Notes under the pieces: generated by a model
What the model was told of the DNA's origin: nothing
The model's database searches: none
The model's input: only the letters and a program-made list of their open reading frames with translations
Position numbers and translations under genes: made by a program
Assembly: GCF_041434935.1 (NCBI RefSeq)
Contig: NZ_CP107964.1
Coordinates: 1,178,001 to 1,242,000, forward strand
Direction of reading: 5' to 3'
Source of the DNA: Kitasatospora sp. NBC_00374
GTDB taxonomy: Bacteria > Actinomycetota > Actinomycetes > Streptomycetales > Streptomycetaceae
Length of the DNA: 64,000 bases
Shown: one piece after another, positions 28,818-38,223 of the stretch
Position numbering within the stretch: the stretch's first letter is position 1
Layout: the number at the start of each line of letters is the position of its first letter

Positions 28818-30277
28818 GACGACACCGCCTCGGTGGTCTGTGCGTGCAGCTTCAGCAGGCTCTGGCCGAGCATCGCAGAACGGTACTCGGCGCTGGCGCG
28901 GTGATCGTTCATCGGCGTGCCCTCGGCCTGCAGCACCCGGGCCGCGGCCTCGGCGATCTCCGCCGTCCACGGCCTGCCCTCCAGGGCCGCCTCGGTGGTG
29001 AGGGCGCGGATCGGGGTGGCGGCCACGCCGCCCAGGCCGATGCGCGCCTTGCGGACGATCCCGTCCTTGATGTCGAGCGCGAACGCGACCGCCACGCTGG
29101 AGATGTCGTCGAAGCGCCGCTTGGCGATCTTGTGGAAGGCCGTGATCGGCAACAGCGGCAGCGGGATGCGCACCGCGCGGATCAGCTCGCCGGGACGGCG
29201 CACGCTCTGCCGGTAGCCGGTGAAGTACTCCGCCAGCGGGACCTCGCGCTCACCGTCGGCGTCGGCGAGCACCACCGATGCCTCCAGTGCGAGCAACGCC
29301 GGCGGGCTGTCACTGATGGGGGAGCCGGTACCCAGGTTGCCGCCGAGGGTCGCACCGTTGCGGATGAGCCGGGATGCGAACTGCGGGAACAGCTCTGCCA
29401 GCAGCGGGACGCTGCCGTCGAGGCGGCGTTCGATCTCGGTGAGCGTCAGTGCCGCCCCGATCTCGATGTAGTCGGATTCGACTCGCAGCTCCCGCAGTTC
29501 GGACAGCCAGTCGACGGCGACCACGCAATCCGCCCGGAGGGAACGGATATTCACCTCCACGCCCCAGTCGGTGGAGCCGGCGACGACCACCGCGTCGGGC
29601 CGCTCGCGCAGCAACTGCAGCGTTTCGGCCAGCGTGCTCTTCCGCAGGAACACGCTGTCGTCCTGGACGTATTCGGTGGCAACCGGTGTCGGCGGGGACT
29701 GCTCGCGACGCCGTGCCAGCGGGTCGCTGTCGGTGGGCATACCGACAGCGAACGCGGCATCGCGAATCGGGCGATAGCCGGTGCAGCGGCACAGGTTCCC
29801 GCTCAGCGCGTGCAGATCGAAACCGTTCGGGCCCTGCTCGCGGTCGGTGCTGTCGGCCGAGTCCGCGTACGCACAGCGGTCGGGTCGGTAGTACTCGGCA
29901 GCCATGCTGCAGACGAATCCCGGTGTGCAGTAACCACATTGGGAGCCGCCGCGGACCGCCATCTCCTCCTGCACCGGGTGCAGGGTGGGCGGCATTCCTG
30001 GTTCACCGGCGGTGGCTAGACCTTCGGAGGTGATGATCTCCTGACCGTCGAGCGCCGCGACCGGGACCAGGCAGGCGTTGACCGCCACCCAGTCGGTGGG
30101 CTTGTTTACCCCGGGACGGGCCACCAGGACCGAACAGGCGCCGCATTCACCCTCGGCGCAGCCCTCCTTGGCGCCGGTGAGGCCACGCTCGCGCAGAAAA
30201 TCCAGCACTGTGGTGTGGGGCGCAACCGGTGAAATCGGTGCTTCCTTCCCGTTGACCGTGATCCGCGCCGCTACCAT
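28814..30277 (-). CDS. xdhA: Xanthine dehydrogenase, 2Fe-2S and FAD subunit
   Basis: 487 residues from ATG 30277. The N-terminal ferredoxin domain has the first cluster Cys at C40, C45, C48 and C69 (GCAEGECGACSVL, NACL), and the second cluster with QCGYC (C114, C117) and LCRCTG (C163, C165). An unconserved acidic insert lies at about 134-152. The FAD domain follows (VVVAGSTDWGVEVNIRS, IRNGATLGGNLGTGSPISDS). It passes electrons from the Mo centre in XdhB to NAD+. It is first of the operon; a 53-bp tandem repeat lies about 80-190 bp upstream. Confidence 0.93.
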
Positions 30278-30357
30278 GACAGGCCTTCGTTTCGGTGCAC
30301 GATCGGTCGATTCATCATCTTCGCCAATTTCAGGCAGCTTTCTGTATTCAGACTCGC

Positions 30358-30463
30358 CACGTGAGAGGCGCGGGCGCAGAATGGCACGCCACAGCGACGT
30401 GGCGGGAGGTCACGTGAGAGGAACAGGCGCAAGACGGCACGCCACAGCGACGTTCCGGGAGGT
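30358..30463. repeat. 53-bp direct tandem repeat upstream of xdhA
   Basis: Two units, 30358-30410 and 30411-30463, each begin CACGTGAGAG, contain GGCACGCCACAGCGACGT, and end GGGAGGT. CACGTGAG in each is E-box-like. It lies in the xdh upstream region and may be regulatory. No gene is recognised between 30278 and 30717. Confidence 0.75.
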
Positions 30464-30717
30464 TGCGACGGGAAGCCCGGAATGTGCCACGCACGGGCAC
30501 ATCGGCAACGGCCTGCTCAGCAGCCGTGCGCGATCCGACCCGGAACCCAGACCGTGCGGCGGGCGAGGCGACCGAGATCAGAGCTGGTGTACATCCGCTG
30601 GTCGCCTCCTTTCGGCAGTTATGGATCGGCTTCCACCGCAAATTAGTGGCTGGAGCCACAGAGGTCAAGAGGTTGACCTCGGTCGATCATCCTGGGGCGT
30701 ACGGGGCCATGGTGTGA

Positions 30718-32022
30718 TCACATCGAGAGTGCTCGTGCCCCGCATCGGCCCACGCTTGGGGTCGTGACGTTCCGTCTGGTCCACCGATTCGGCTGCCTCT
30801 TGGTCGGCTGGCTGCGGCTGCCGGCGCAGTCCTCCGCGGCCAAGGACACCTCGCCCAGCAGCAGATCCTCAGTGCGACCTACACCCTGCTCATCGCCCTC
30901 TTCGGCGTCCAGACGGGCTACGCCACGTTCGACCAGGTCACCGCGACCGTCCACGACCTCCAACTGCCGGGCCTGCTCAGCACCCCTCGGCTGAACATCA
31001 GCGTCAGGCCGTGCGCGGTCAACTTCTGCCCTCGGGCGCATAGTGGTCGGCGAAATCGACGCCGCCGGCACGGTCACCGGCGATGAACCACCGGGCACCA
31101 GCAGGTGCGGCGTCCCGCTGCCGTCCGCCGGCACGCTCCAGACGTCGGTGCCCTTCCCCTCCTGGGCCGGCAGCGCGTACCCGAGCGTCTCCCCGTCGAG
31201 CCAGGCCGCCTGGTCGTCCACGCTGCGCGACTCGGCCAGCGGGTGCTCGCGCATCCCCGCCAGTTCCAGGACGTGGAGCCGCCAGGGCGCCGCCGGGTCG
31301 GCCGAGACCTTCTTCTTGAAGGCGATCCGGGTACCGTCCGGCGAGAGCGAGGGGCACTCCACGTTGTCCCGCAGTGTGCGGGCCGACCACGCCCGAAGGT
31401 CGCCCTCGACCAAGTGGGTCCGGCCGCCGGTCGAGACGGTGGCGTAGAAACGGTTGTCGTCGGCGGCGAAGTTGACGCCCCAGTAGTTGACGTCGGCGGC
31501 GTGGTAGCGGGCACCGTCGACGGTCAGCGGGATGGACTCGACCGACTTGACCAGGTAGCCGGTGCGCAGGTCCAGGATCGACGTCCGGGTGGAGAAGGTA
31601 CCCGCCGCGTAGGAGTCCCCCACGGCGAAGGTGGTCCAGGAGAGCAGTTGCCCGGAGGCCGACACCCGGGCCCGGTTCGGGATGCCGGGCACCGTCACCG
31701 TCTGGAGCTCGGTGAACCGCCGGTCGTACACCACCGCCTGGGTACGAGCCGGGGTGCCGGGCAGCGCCCGCAGGCACAGGGCCCGGTCTCCCCCGGCGTG
31801 GAAGCGGACGCAGGACGGCCCGTCCGGCACCCCCGGGCTGCGGGCGACCCGCCCGGTGGCGGTGTCCCGGTAGTACAGCCCGGGCTCGTCCAGGGTGAAC
31901 GAGCTCTCCGCGGCGACGAGCCGCTGCCCGCCGCCGCGCTGCCGGGCGTGCAGCACGTACCCCAGCGAACCGCCCAGCAGCACCAGGGCAGCGGCGATCA
32001 GCACCACTGAGCGCGCCTTCAC
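30718..32022 (-). CDS. Membrane-anchored TolB-like beta-propeller protein
   Basis: GTG at 32022 overlaps the MFS stop (GTGA) and has AGGGAGG upstream. Residues 3-20 are a signal anchor (ARSVVLIAAALVLLGGSLGY). The body is a propeller-type domain (YYRDTATGRVARSPGVPDG, LSPDGTRIAFKKKVSADPAA, VWSVPADGSGTPHLLVPGG). After about residue 330 the frame runs on in low-complexity sequence that overlaps a plus-strand IS scrap, so the natural C-terminus near 31040 has probably been lost or shifted. It is third in a coupled operon with a transporter and a phosphatase. Confidence 0.65.
   Translation of the reverse strand: MKARSVVLIAAALVLLGGSLGYVLHARQRGGGQRLVAAESSFTLDEPGLYYRDTATGRVARSPGVPDGPSCVRFHAGGDRALCLRALPGTPARTQAVVYDRRFTELQTVTVPGIPNRARVSASGQLLSWTTFAVGDSYAAGTFSTRTSILDLRTGYLVKSVESIPLTVDGARYHAADVNYWGVNFAADDNRFYATVSTGGRTHLVEGDLRAWSARTLRDNVECPSLSPDGTRIAFKKKVSADPAAPWRLHVLELAGMREHPLAESRSVDDQAAWLDGETLGYALPAQEGKGTDVWSVPADGSGTPHLLVPGGSSPVTVPAASISPTTMRPRAEVDRARPDADVQPRGAEQARQLEVVDGRGDLVERGVARLDAEEGDEQGVGRTEDLLLGEVSLAAEDCAGSRSQPTKRQPNRWTRRNVTTPSVGRCGARALSM
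30747..30848 (+). pseudogene. Transposase/integrase N-terminal scrap
   Basis: GTG 30747 starts VTFRLVHRFGCLLVGWLRLP and ends AQSSAAKD, the usual N-terminus of actinomycete IS3/IS481-type integrase-core transposases before the VLRHEVAVLRR segment, which is absent. After it, another plus frame to about 30990 (QQQILSATYTLLIALFGVQT) has protein character but no recognised family. Confidence 0.4.
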
Positions 32023-33281
32023 GAGACCTCCCTCTCCGGCAGGATCCGCCATGCGGCGACGAGTGCGGCGGCCAGCGCGAGTGCGGCCACCGCCAGCGCC
32101 GGTCGCGGCCCGCACCATGTCCAGGCCGCACCGAAGCCGGCCGCACCGACCAGCCGGGCCAGCGCCTGGCCGGTCTGCAGCAGCGCGAGCCCGCTCGCTC
32201 GGCCGTCGAGCGGCAGTACCGGCCCGGCCAGTGCCATCAGCACGCCGTCCGTGGCGGCGTAGAAGACGGCCAGGAGTACCAGGACGAGTACGGCTGCCGG
32301 CCATCCCGGCGGAGCCATCAGGGTGAGGTAGGCCGCCAGCAGCGCAACGTGCCCGCAGAGGAACGGAATGCGCCTCCCGGTCCGGTCCGCGATCCGGCCC
32401 GCCGGTACGGCCAGCAGCAGGTAGCCGGCCGCGGCGCCGAGCGGCAGCAACGGGAAGATCAGGGGCGGCAGGTCCAGGCCGCGTTGGAGCAGAAGATAGA
32501 GGAAGGAATCGCCGATCGTCGCGGCCCCCAGTAGCGCGGCGGCCGTGACGACCCGCCGGAACACCGGATCGCCGAGTGCCCTGTTCCTCCTCCTTCCGGT
32601 CGGCCTCGACCCGGCGGCCGCCACCGCCGCCGTCCCGGCCGCCGGCTCCGTCCCGGCCGGGACGAACAGCACCAGCACCAGCACGCCGAACAGCCCGGTG
32701 GCGAAGCTGACCGCGAAGACCGCGTCGTACGCGTCCGCCGTCGCCCACAGCACCGCGAACGCGACCAAGGGTCCGAGCAGCGCCCCCGTGGTGTCCATCG
32801 CCCGGTGCACTCCGAACGCCCGGCCGAGCGACTCCGGCGGTGCGCTGAGCGAGATCAGCGCATCCCGCGGCGCGGTCCGCACGCCCTTGCCGAGCCGGTC
32901 GGCGGCCAGCGCGGCGGCGATCCCGCCGGCCGCTCCGTCGGCCAGCAGCAGTCCGAGCCGCGAGAGCGCCGAGAGCAGGTAGCCGACCCCGGCGACCGTC
33001 CGGTGCCGGCCGCCGCCGTGGTCGGCGAGCCTGCCGCCGAGCAGCCGGACCAGCGCCGTGGCACCGTTGAACAGCCCGTCGAGGAAACCGAATTGCAGTG
33101 GCGAGAGGCCGAGCCCCAGCACCAGGTAGAGCGGCAGCACGGCGGTGACCATCTCCGAGGAGACGTCGGTGACCAGGCTGACCGTGCCGAGGGCGATGAC
33201 CGTGCCGGGGACGCGCCGTCCCGTCCCGGCGGGGCGGGACGGCGCGTCCGAACGGCGGCCGGTGGTGGCCAGGTACATCAT
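32019..33281 (-). CDS. MFS transporter
   Basis: 420 residues with about 12 hydrophobic segments. MFS signatures: GLFNGATALVRLLGGRLADH (loop 2-3), DRLGKGVRTAPRDALISLSA, and AGRIADRTGRRIPFLCGHVA in the second half. The GKGVRTAPRDALI segment marks the subgroup of MFS proteins with a GKG-R-P-RDA motif, found in several uncharacterised transporters. The first ATG (33281) overlaps the phosphatase stop by one base (TGATG), so it is coupled to it. Substrate unknown. Confidence 0.85.
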   Translation of the reverse strand: MMYLATTGRRSDAPSRPAGTGRRVPGTVIALGTVSLVTDVSSEMVTAVLPLYLVLGLGLSPLQFGFLDGLFNGATALVRLLGGRLADHGGGRHRTVAGVGYLLSALSRLGLLLADGAAGGIAAALAADRLGKGVRTAPRDALISLSAPPESLGRAFGVHRAMDTTGALLGPLVAFAVLWATADAYDAVFAVSFATGLFGVLVLVLFVPAGTEPAAGTAAVAAAGSRPTGRRRNRALGDPVFRRVVTAAALLGAATIGDSFLYLLLQRGLDLPPLIFPLLPLGAAAGYLLLAVPAGRIADRTGRRIPFLCGHVALLAAYLTLMAPPGWPAAVLVLVLLAVFYAATDGVLMALAGPVLPLDGRASGLALLQTGQALARLVGAAGFGAAWTWCGPRPALAVAALALAAALVAAWRILPEREVS

Positions 33282-34636
33282 CAGTGGCAGCTGTACTTCG
33301 GGCCGGTGTCCTTGACCTGGCCGTCCGTTCCGACGTAGGTCCAGCCGTAGCCGGAGTCGGTGAAGTCCAGCTTCAGCACGCCGTAGTCGCCGCTGATCCG
33401 CTTCTGGCTGTTCGGCTGGACCTGCTCGATCGGGTACGGGTCGGCGCCGCCCATCCCGCCGACGATCTCGACGATCCCGTCCGCGGTGGCCTTCCCGTCC
33501 GGGTCCTGCGGGGCGAACCGCTCGTAGTGGTGGTCGTGTCCGTTCAGCACCAGGTCTGCCCTGGCGCCGTAGAGAATCTTCCACACCGGCCGGGAGACCG
33601 GGTCGTTGCCGTGCCCGCCCGAGGAGTACAGCGGGTGGTGCCAGTAGGCGGCGATGCACTTCTTCGCATTGGCCGCCAGGTCGGCCTTCAGCCAGTCGAT
33701 CTGGGCGCTCTGGTCGAAGGCGTTGGAGTCCAGTGCGACGAAGTGCCAGTTGCCCTCGTCGAAGCTGTACCAGCTCTTCCCCTGCGGGTAGGCGATGCTG
33801 CCGAAGTACGCCTTGTAGCCGGCGAGCGGCCCGGCCGGGTCGTAGGTCTCGTGATTGCCCGGCACCGGGCGGGTCTTCGCCTTGAACGCCCCCCAGGTCT
33901 TGTCGTAGTAGTTGCGGAAGTCCGCCAGCCGGGCGTCGTCGTACTGGTTGTCACCCATCGTCAGGTAGAGCTTCGGGTTGATCTGCTGGGCCAGCGCGGC
34001 CGTCTTCGGATGCGCACAGCCGCTGTCCGAAGCGGTGCACTGCGCGGCGATGTCGCCCGCCGCCACCACGGTGAACGCCCCGCCCGGCGTGGGTCCGGTC
34101 GGTGACGGGCCGGTCGGTGACGCGCCGCCGTCCGGCACCCCGTACACCTGCATCTCGAACAGCGAGTACCCGTACGACGTCCCGCGCACCGTCCCGTACA
34201 TCCGGACGTAGCGGCCCTTACCGCCCAGCCCCGCCCAGTCGTCCGTCCCGCCGTTCCCGGCCTTCTCCTCCGCCATCGTCGTCCAGGTCACCCCGTCCGC
34301 CGACACCTCCACCCGGTACGCCTTCGCATAGGCGGACTCCCAACTCAGCTTCACCCGCGAGATGCTGGCGCTCCCTCCGAGATCCACCCGCAACCACTGC
34401 GGGTCCTTCCCCTCCGCACTCGCCCACCGCGTGGAGGCGCTCCCGTCGAACGCCTTCCCCGCCGCGTACGACGACCCCTCGGTGGACGAGGCCGTCGCGG
34501 CCTTCCCCTGCGAGATCAGCGGATCGACCGCCGCCCCCGCCCGCCCGGACCAGCCGAGCAACAGGCCGCCGAGCAACGCGAGCACAGCGGCGAACATTCC
34601 GACACGAACAGGCCTTGCCGAGACACCCAGACGCAT
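33281..34636 (-). CDS. Secreted metallophosphoesterase with F5/8 (discoidin) domain
   Basis: 451 residues from ATG 34636 (GGAG 7 bases upstream). Signal peptide about 1-37 (FAAVLALLGGLLLGWSGRAG). An F5/8 type C-like carbohydrate-binding domain (about 38-175: GKAFDGSASTRWASAEGKDP, QWLRVDLGG, YSLFEMQVYG) is followed by a Pro/Thr linker and a calcineurin-like phosphoesterase with all metal boxes: AAGDIA, MGDNQYDD, PGNHETYD, YWHHPLYSSGG, LNGHDHHYERF. It probably hydrolyses phosphomonoesters at the cell surface, as purple acid phosphatases do. It is first in the operon with MFS and propeller genes. Confidence 0.88.
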   Translation of the reverse strand: MRLGVSARPVRVGMFAAVLALLGGLLLGWSGRAGAAVDPLISQGKAATASSTEGSSYAAGKAFDGSASTRWASAEGKDPQWLRVDLGGSASISRVKLSWESAYAKAYRVEVSADGVTWTTMAEEKAGNGGTDDWAGLGGKGRYVRMYGTVRGTSYGYSLFEMQVYGVPDGGASPTGPSPTGPTPGGAFTVVAAGDIAAQCTASDSGCAHPKTAALAQQINPKLYLTMGDNQYDDARLADFRNYYDKTWGAFKAKTRPVPGNHETYDPAGPLAGYKAYFGSIAYPQGKSWYSFDEGNWHFVALDSNAFDQSAQIDWLKADLAANAKKCIAAYWHHPLYSSGGHGNDPVSRPVWKILYGARADLVLNGHDHHYERFAPQDPDGKATADGIVEIVGGMGGADPYPIEQVQPNSQKRISGDYGVLKLDFTDSGYGWTYVGTDGQVKDTGPKYSCH

Positions 34637-34807
34637 CCGTGGACTCCATGACCTTGAGAAACGGCGAGAGCTGGACTCCGGTCCACACACCACACGAACT
34701 CACCGGACAAGCGGCGACCACACCACCGCAGCGGCCGGGTCAGAGCTCTCACTGAGCGCGTCACGCCCCTCCGGCACGGGCGCCGCGCCAAGCCGCCAGC
34801 CGACAGC

Positions 34808-34834
34808 GTAATAGAAAGTAAAGTTGCCTATCAA
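34808..34834 (-). promoter_or_regulatory. AT-rich candidate promoter for phosphatase operon
   Basis: An unusually AT-rich stretch reads TTGATA and then TATTAC with a 15-bp spacer on the minus strand, about 170 bp before the phosphatase start. The spacer is shorter than ideal. No PHO-box direct repeat was found. The rest of 34637-35130 shows no gene. Confidence 0.25.
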
Positions 34835-35130
34835 TAGTTGGGCGACACCGCATCTCCGCCGAGGTGTTCGCCCCGCTTTCGTCGCCCCATGCGCAGAGCC
34901 GCCATCGCCCTGGATCAGTGCCATGCCCACGCCGACCGGGAGCGTCCGGCGGAGCTGGCACCGGATGACCGCGACCCGATGTCCGGCGAGCCGACACGAC
35001 CGCTCCGTGGCTCCTCGCCCACCACTCGTAGTCGAATTACCGGAAGCGGGGCGACTGGCAACCGCTGGCCTCACGGGACGACCATGGTGGTACACACACC
35101 CACCGCAGTCACTCGGAGGAAGTGAGCCAG

Positions 35131-35673
35131 ATGGCTGCCATCTCCACCATGGTCCCGCTCGGGACGCCCGCACCGAACTTCTCGCTGCCCGCGGTCGACG
35201 GCCGGGCAGCGGCACGGGACGACTTCGCCGCCGCACCGGCCCTCCTGGTGGCCTTCCTGTGCAACCACTGCCCGTACGTGCGGCACGTCGAGCAGACTTT
35301 CGGCGAGCTGGTCGGCGAGTTCCCGGACCTCGCGGTCGTCGGGATCTGCAGCAACAGCCCGGCCGTCGCGCCCACCGACGACGCCGACGGGCTGCGCGCC
35401 CAGATGGCGCGCACGGGGTGGGACTTCCCGTACCTCATCGACCTCGACCAGTCCGTCGGCCGGGCGTACCACGCCGCCTGCACACCGGACTTCTTCCTCT
35501 ACGACGCCCGCCGCGAACTCGCCTACCGGGGTGCGATGGACGACTCGACGCCCGGCAACGGGAAACCGGTCACCGGCGACCTGCTGCGGCACGCCATCGG
35601 CCTGGTGCTGGCCGGCCGGCCCGTCCCGCAACCGCACCGACCGAGTATGGGCTGCTCCATCAAGTGGGCGTGA
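35131..35673 (+). CDS. Thioredoxin-like peroxiredoxin-family protein
   Basis: 180 residues from ATG 35131 (GGAGGA about 10 bases upstream; the GTG at 35122 is too close to it). AhpC/TSA-like fold: LGTPAPNFSLPAVDGR, then LLVAFLCNHCPYVRHVE with a single Cys at the catalytic position, GICSNSPAVAPTDDADGLRA, and the C-terminal PSMGCSIKW box. Proteins of this set (NHCPYV and GCSIKW) are common redoxin-family proteins of unproven substrate. It is monocistronic. Confidence 0.85.
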   Translation: MAAISTMVPLGTPAPNFSLPAVDGRAAARDDFAAAPALLVAFLCNHCPYVRHVEQTFGELVGEFPDLAVVGICSNSPAVAPTDDADGLRAQMARTGWDFPYLIDLDQSVGRAYHAACTPDFFLYDARRELAYRGAMDDSTPGNGKPVTGDLLRHAIGLVLAGRPVPQPHRPSMGCSIKWA

Positions 35674-35717
35674 CGGACCACCGCCTGGCGGGCTGGGCGT
35701 GCCGGCCGACCGGGCGA

Positions 35718-35758
35718 GCCAACGGCCAACGGCCAACGGCCAACGGCCAACGGCCAAC
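35718..35758. repeat. 7-bp tandem repeat
   Basis: GCCAACG is repeated almost six times in a row after the thioredoxin-like gene. It is not in a gene and not a hairpin. Confidence 0.9.
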
Positions 35759-35896
35759 AGGAGATTCGCGGCGTCCCAGGCGCTTTCGAATCGCTGGTGG
35801 CACCTCTTGAGCGCTGTCGCGCTCGTTCTTGCGCCATCCGGACAACCCCTCGGGCGTTGTCAAGAGACCACCCATTCCGCAGCGAACGGAAGTCAA

Positions 35897-36043
35897 CTAC
35901 GCGGAGCGATGGATGCGGTGAGTGGAGATCAGGTCGCGGTACCAGGCGTACGACGCCTTCGGGGTGCGCCGCTGCGTCGCGAAGTCGACGTGGACCAGGC
36001 CGAACCTTTGATGGAACCCCTCAGCCCGTCGAACGCCCTGTCA
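35897..36043 (-). repeat. GH1 3'-end repeat, copy 2, with 16-bp motif
   Basis: The minus strand reads [20 protein letters not shown] and PKASYAWYRDLISTHRIHRS, then a stop at 35897: the C-terminal 40 residues of a GH1 beta-glucosidase with no upstream catalytic domain. The upstream edge is the 16-bp motif (GTCGAACGCCCTGTCA on the plus strand, 36028-36043). Downstream flank to about 35850 resembles copies 1 and 4. Confidence 0.8.
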
Positions 36044-36139
36044 CCTTATCGGCCCGTATGAGCCTCGGGCAGCGCACGACCGGACCACAAGGCCCCGAAG
36101 GGCTGGCCCTCACCCCCCTCACGATGTACGGCGTTCCCA

Positions 36140-37264
36140 TCACTCGAGGCCGGCCGGCTCACCGTCCTCTTCGACGCGGCCCTGCGGTGCGCCCAGGCCC
36201 CTGCGGACCGAGTCCAGGATCGTCAGGCCCTGGCTGACCAAGCCGGCGGCGATCTCGCCCAAGCCGTCGGCGCCGTTGAGAACGTTGACATTGGCGCCCG
36301 CCAGCCCGCCGGCCGCCTCCTTGACGATCTGCGGCAGCTGGTCGATCAGCATCCGGTCCAGCGCCACCCGGTCGTACGAGGCCGCCGCCTCGGCCTGGAT
36401 CTTCATCCGCTCCGCCTCGGCCACCGCCAGGACCCTGATCCGCTCGGCCTCCGCCTCGGCCGGCTTCACGACCTCGGCGACCAGCTGCTGCTGGCGCAGC
36501 TCGGCCGCGCGCTGGGCCAACTCGGTCTGCGCCGCCAGCACCTCCTGCTGCGCGTGCGCCTGCGCCAGCGGGCCGGCCTGGGCGGCCTGGGCCTGGGCCC
36601 GGTCCACCTCGGCGGTGTACTGCGCCTTCACGACGGCCGTCTCCCGGGCGTACTCGGCCTGCTTCCGGGCGGACTGCTGCTCCGCCTCCGCCGAGGCCTG
36701 GGTGGCCTGCGCCTGGGCGATCTGGGCCTGGCGCTGGATGGCCGCCCGGTGCGGGGCCGACATGGCGGCGATGTAGCCGGTGTCACCGTCGTCGATCGAC
36801 TGGATCTGGAGCGAGTCGACGATCAGGCCGATCTTCGCCATCTCGGCCTTCGAGGTGTCGAGCACCTCGGTGGCGAGCTTCTGCCGCTCGGTGACGATCT
36901 CCTCGACCGTCATCGAGCCGATGATGGCGCGCAGGTGACCGGCGAAGATCCGGCCGGTCAGCACGGACATCTGGTCCTGGTCGGAGAGGAAGCGCTGGCC
37001 GGCGTTGACGATGCTCTCGGTGTCGTTGCCCACCTTGAAGGCGATCACCGCCTTCACCGTCAGCGCGATGCCCTGCTTGGTCACGCAGGTTTCGGCGACC
37101 TCCGCCTCGCACATCGCCAGGGTCAGGAAGCGGACCTTGCGGAACACCTGCATGACGAACGTCCCGTGCCCGGTCACCACGCGGAACGGCGCGCCCGAAA
37201 GGCCCCGTCTTCCACCCGAGATCAGCATCGCCTGGTCGGGCGCGGGAACGCGATAACCGAACAT
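36140..37264 (-). CDS. SPFH/flotillin family protein
   Basis: 374 residues from ATG 37264 (GAGGAGG 7 bases upstream). SPFH domain about 20-180 (FRVVTGHGTFVMQVFRKVRF, MTVEEIVTERQKLA, LIVDSLQIQSIDD), then the long Ala/Glu/Gln flotillin coiled coil (about 195-320, with EAEAERIRVLAVAEAERMKI) and a C-terminal oligomerisation part. Flotillins scaffold membrane microdomains. An NfeD-like small protein lies 13 bp upstream, forming the usual NfeD-flotillin pair. Confidence 0.92.
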   Translation of the reverse strand: MFGYRVPAPDQAMLISGGRRGLSGAPFRVVTGHGTFVMQVFRKVRFLTLAMCEAEVAETCVTKQGIALTVKAVIAFKVGNDTESIVNAGQRFLSDQDQMSVLTGRIFAGHLRAIIGSMTVEEIVTERQKLATEVLDTSKAEMAKIGLIVDSLQIQSIDDGDTGYIAAMSAPHRAAIQRQAQIAQAQATQASAEAEQQSARKQAEYARETAVVKAQYTAEVDRAQAQAAQAGPLAQAHAQQEVLAAQTELAQRAAELRQQQLVAEVVKPAEAEAERIRVLAVAEAERMKIQAEAAASYDRVALDRMLIDQLPQIVKEAAGGLAGANVNVLNGADGLGEIAAGLVSQGLTILDSVRRGLGAPQGRVEEDGEPAGLE

Positions 37265-37277
37265 CCTGGTTGCCTCC

Positions 37278-37532
37278 TCAGCGAGGTCCGTCGGCAGGAT
37301 CGGACCCCGGGTTGCCGATGGGATCGGTCCACTCCATGACATCGACCTGGCGAGTACCGCGCGACTCGATCACCAGCACGGGTGTTCCCTCCGGCAGGGG
37401 CTCCTCCGACCAGGCGAGGAAACTCTCCGAACCGCCCCTGATCTTCACCAGGACCTCACCGGGCCCGGCGGCTCCCCGGGTGCCGATCACCAACACGCCG
37501 GGGCAACCGATCACGGCCTCGTCCGACACCAT
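37278..37532 (-). CDS. NfeD-like small OB-fold protein
   Basis: 84 residues: GCPGVLVIGTRGAAGPGEVL, VKIRGGSESFLAWSEEPLPE, GTPVLVIESRGTRQVDV. This matches the soluble OB-fold of NfeD-type partners encoded beside flotillins in actinomycetes. It should bind or assist the flotillin at the membrane. Confidence 0.75.
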   Translation of the reverse strand: MVSDEAVIGCPGVLVIGTRGAAGPGEVLVKIRGGSESFLAWSEEPLPEGTPVLVIESRGTRQVDVMEWTDPIGNPGSDPADGPR

Positions 37533-38223
37533 GGGCGGCCGTCCCTTTCACCTGTCGAACGTCCCGCGACCATCCTGGCAGCAGCAGCCGTCCACAGCGG
37601 ACAGGCGCGCGACCGGATCACCGTCCCGGCGCAGCGCTGATTCCGAATGCGTCAGCCCGCGGTCGGCGCCGGTGCGTCGACGGAACGGTGGACGGGCCTC
37701 GGGTGGGTCACGCGAGGTCACGGCGTGCGACATTCCGTGTGTCGCGCACCCGAGGTTTTCGGACTCCGTACTGTTCCCGCGGCGTCGGCCAGGGACGGTG
37801 CACGTGAGGCCGTTCCAGAAGTCCCGGGAGCCATTGATGATCAGCGCCGACCGCCCTCCGCCGCACCCTGCTCGGCCGCCACCTGCCGTACCGGGTGGCA
37901 ACCCCGTCGCCATCGGTGACACGGTCGGTATCACCGGCCGCCGGGCACACCCGCCGCCGCCCCACTCGAACACCCCCCCCCCGCGCCACCGCGAGGCCGG
38001 GATGAAACTCCGGCTTCGCGGCAGGCGAGATTGTTCGGGTTCAGCTCTTGACCGACTGGCCATCGATTGTGCAATATCACACATCACATACGCACGCCCT
38101 GTGACGCCAGCGTCAAGAAGAGCCGCGTTCCGGGCCGGGCCCTCCTCCTCATGCCCTCGTCTTGGCCGATCCCCCACGACTCGTAGCCGAACCCCCGCAA
38201 TGCCTCGCACCAGGAGCGTTCCC
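37533..38223. other. Long intergenic region before the liv operon
   Basis: No convincing gene. It includes a 10-C run near 37973 and an AT-rich dyad TGTGCAATATCACA at 38068-38081, about 145 bp upstream of the binding-protein gene, which could be a regulator site. The liv promoter is expected here. Confidence 0.4.

Noticed and set aside
35718..35758. 7-bp tandem repeat considered as a plasmid iteron
   Set aside because: Too short a unit, perfect and isolated, with no Rep gene nearby; simple slippage repeat.
38068..38081. CRP-like dyad TGTGCAATATCACA upstream of livK
   Set aside because: The spacing is two bases short of the CRP consensus and a single site far from the start is weak evidence; kept only as a note on the intergenic region.
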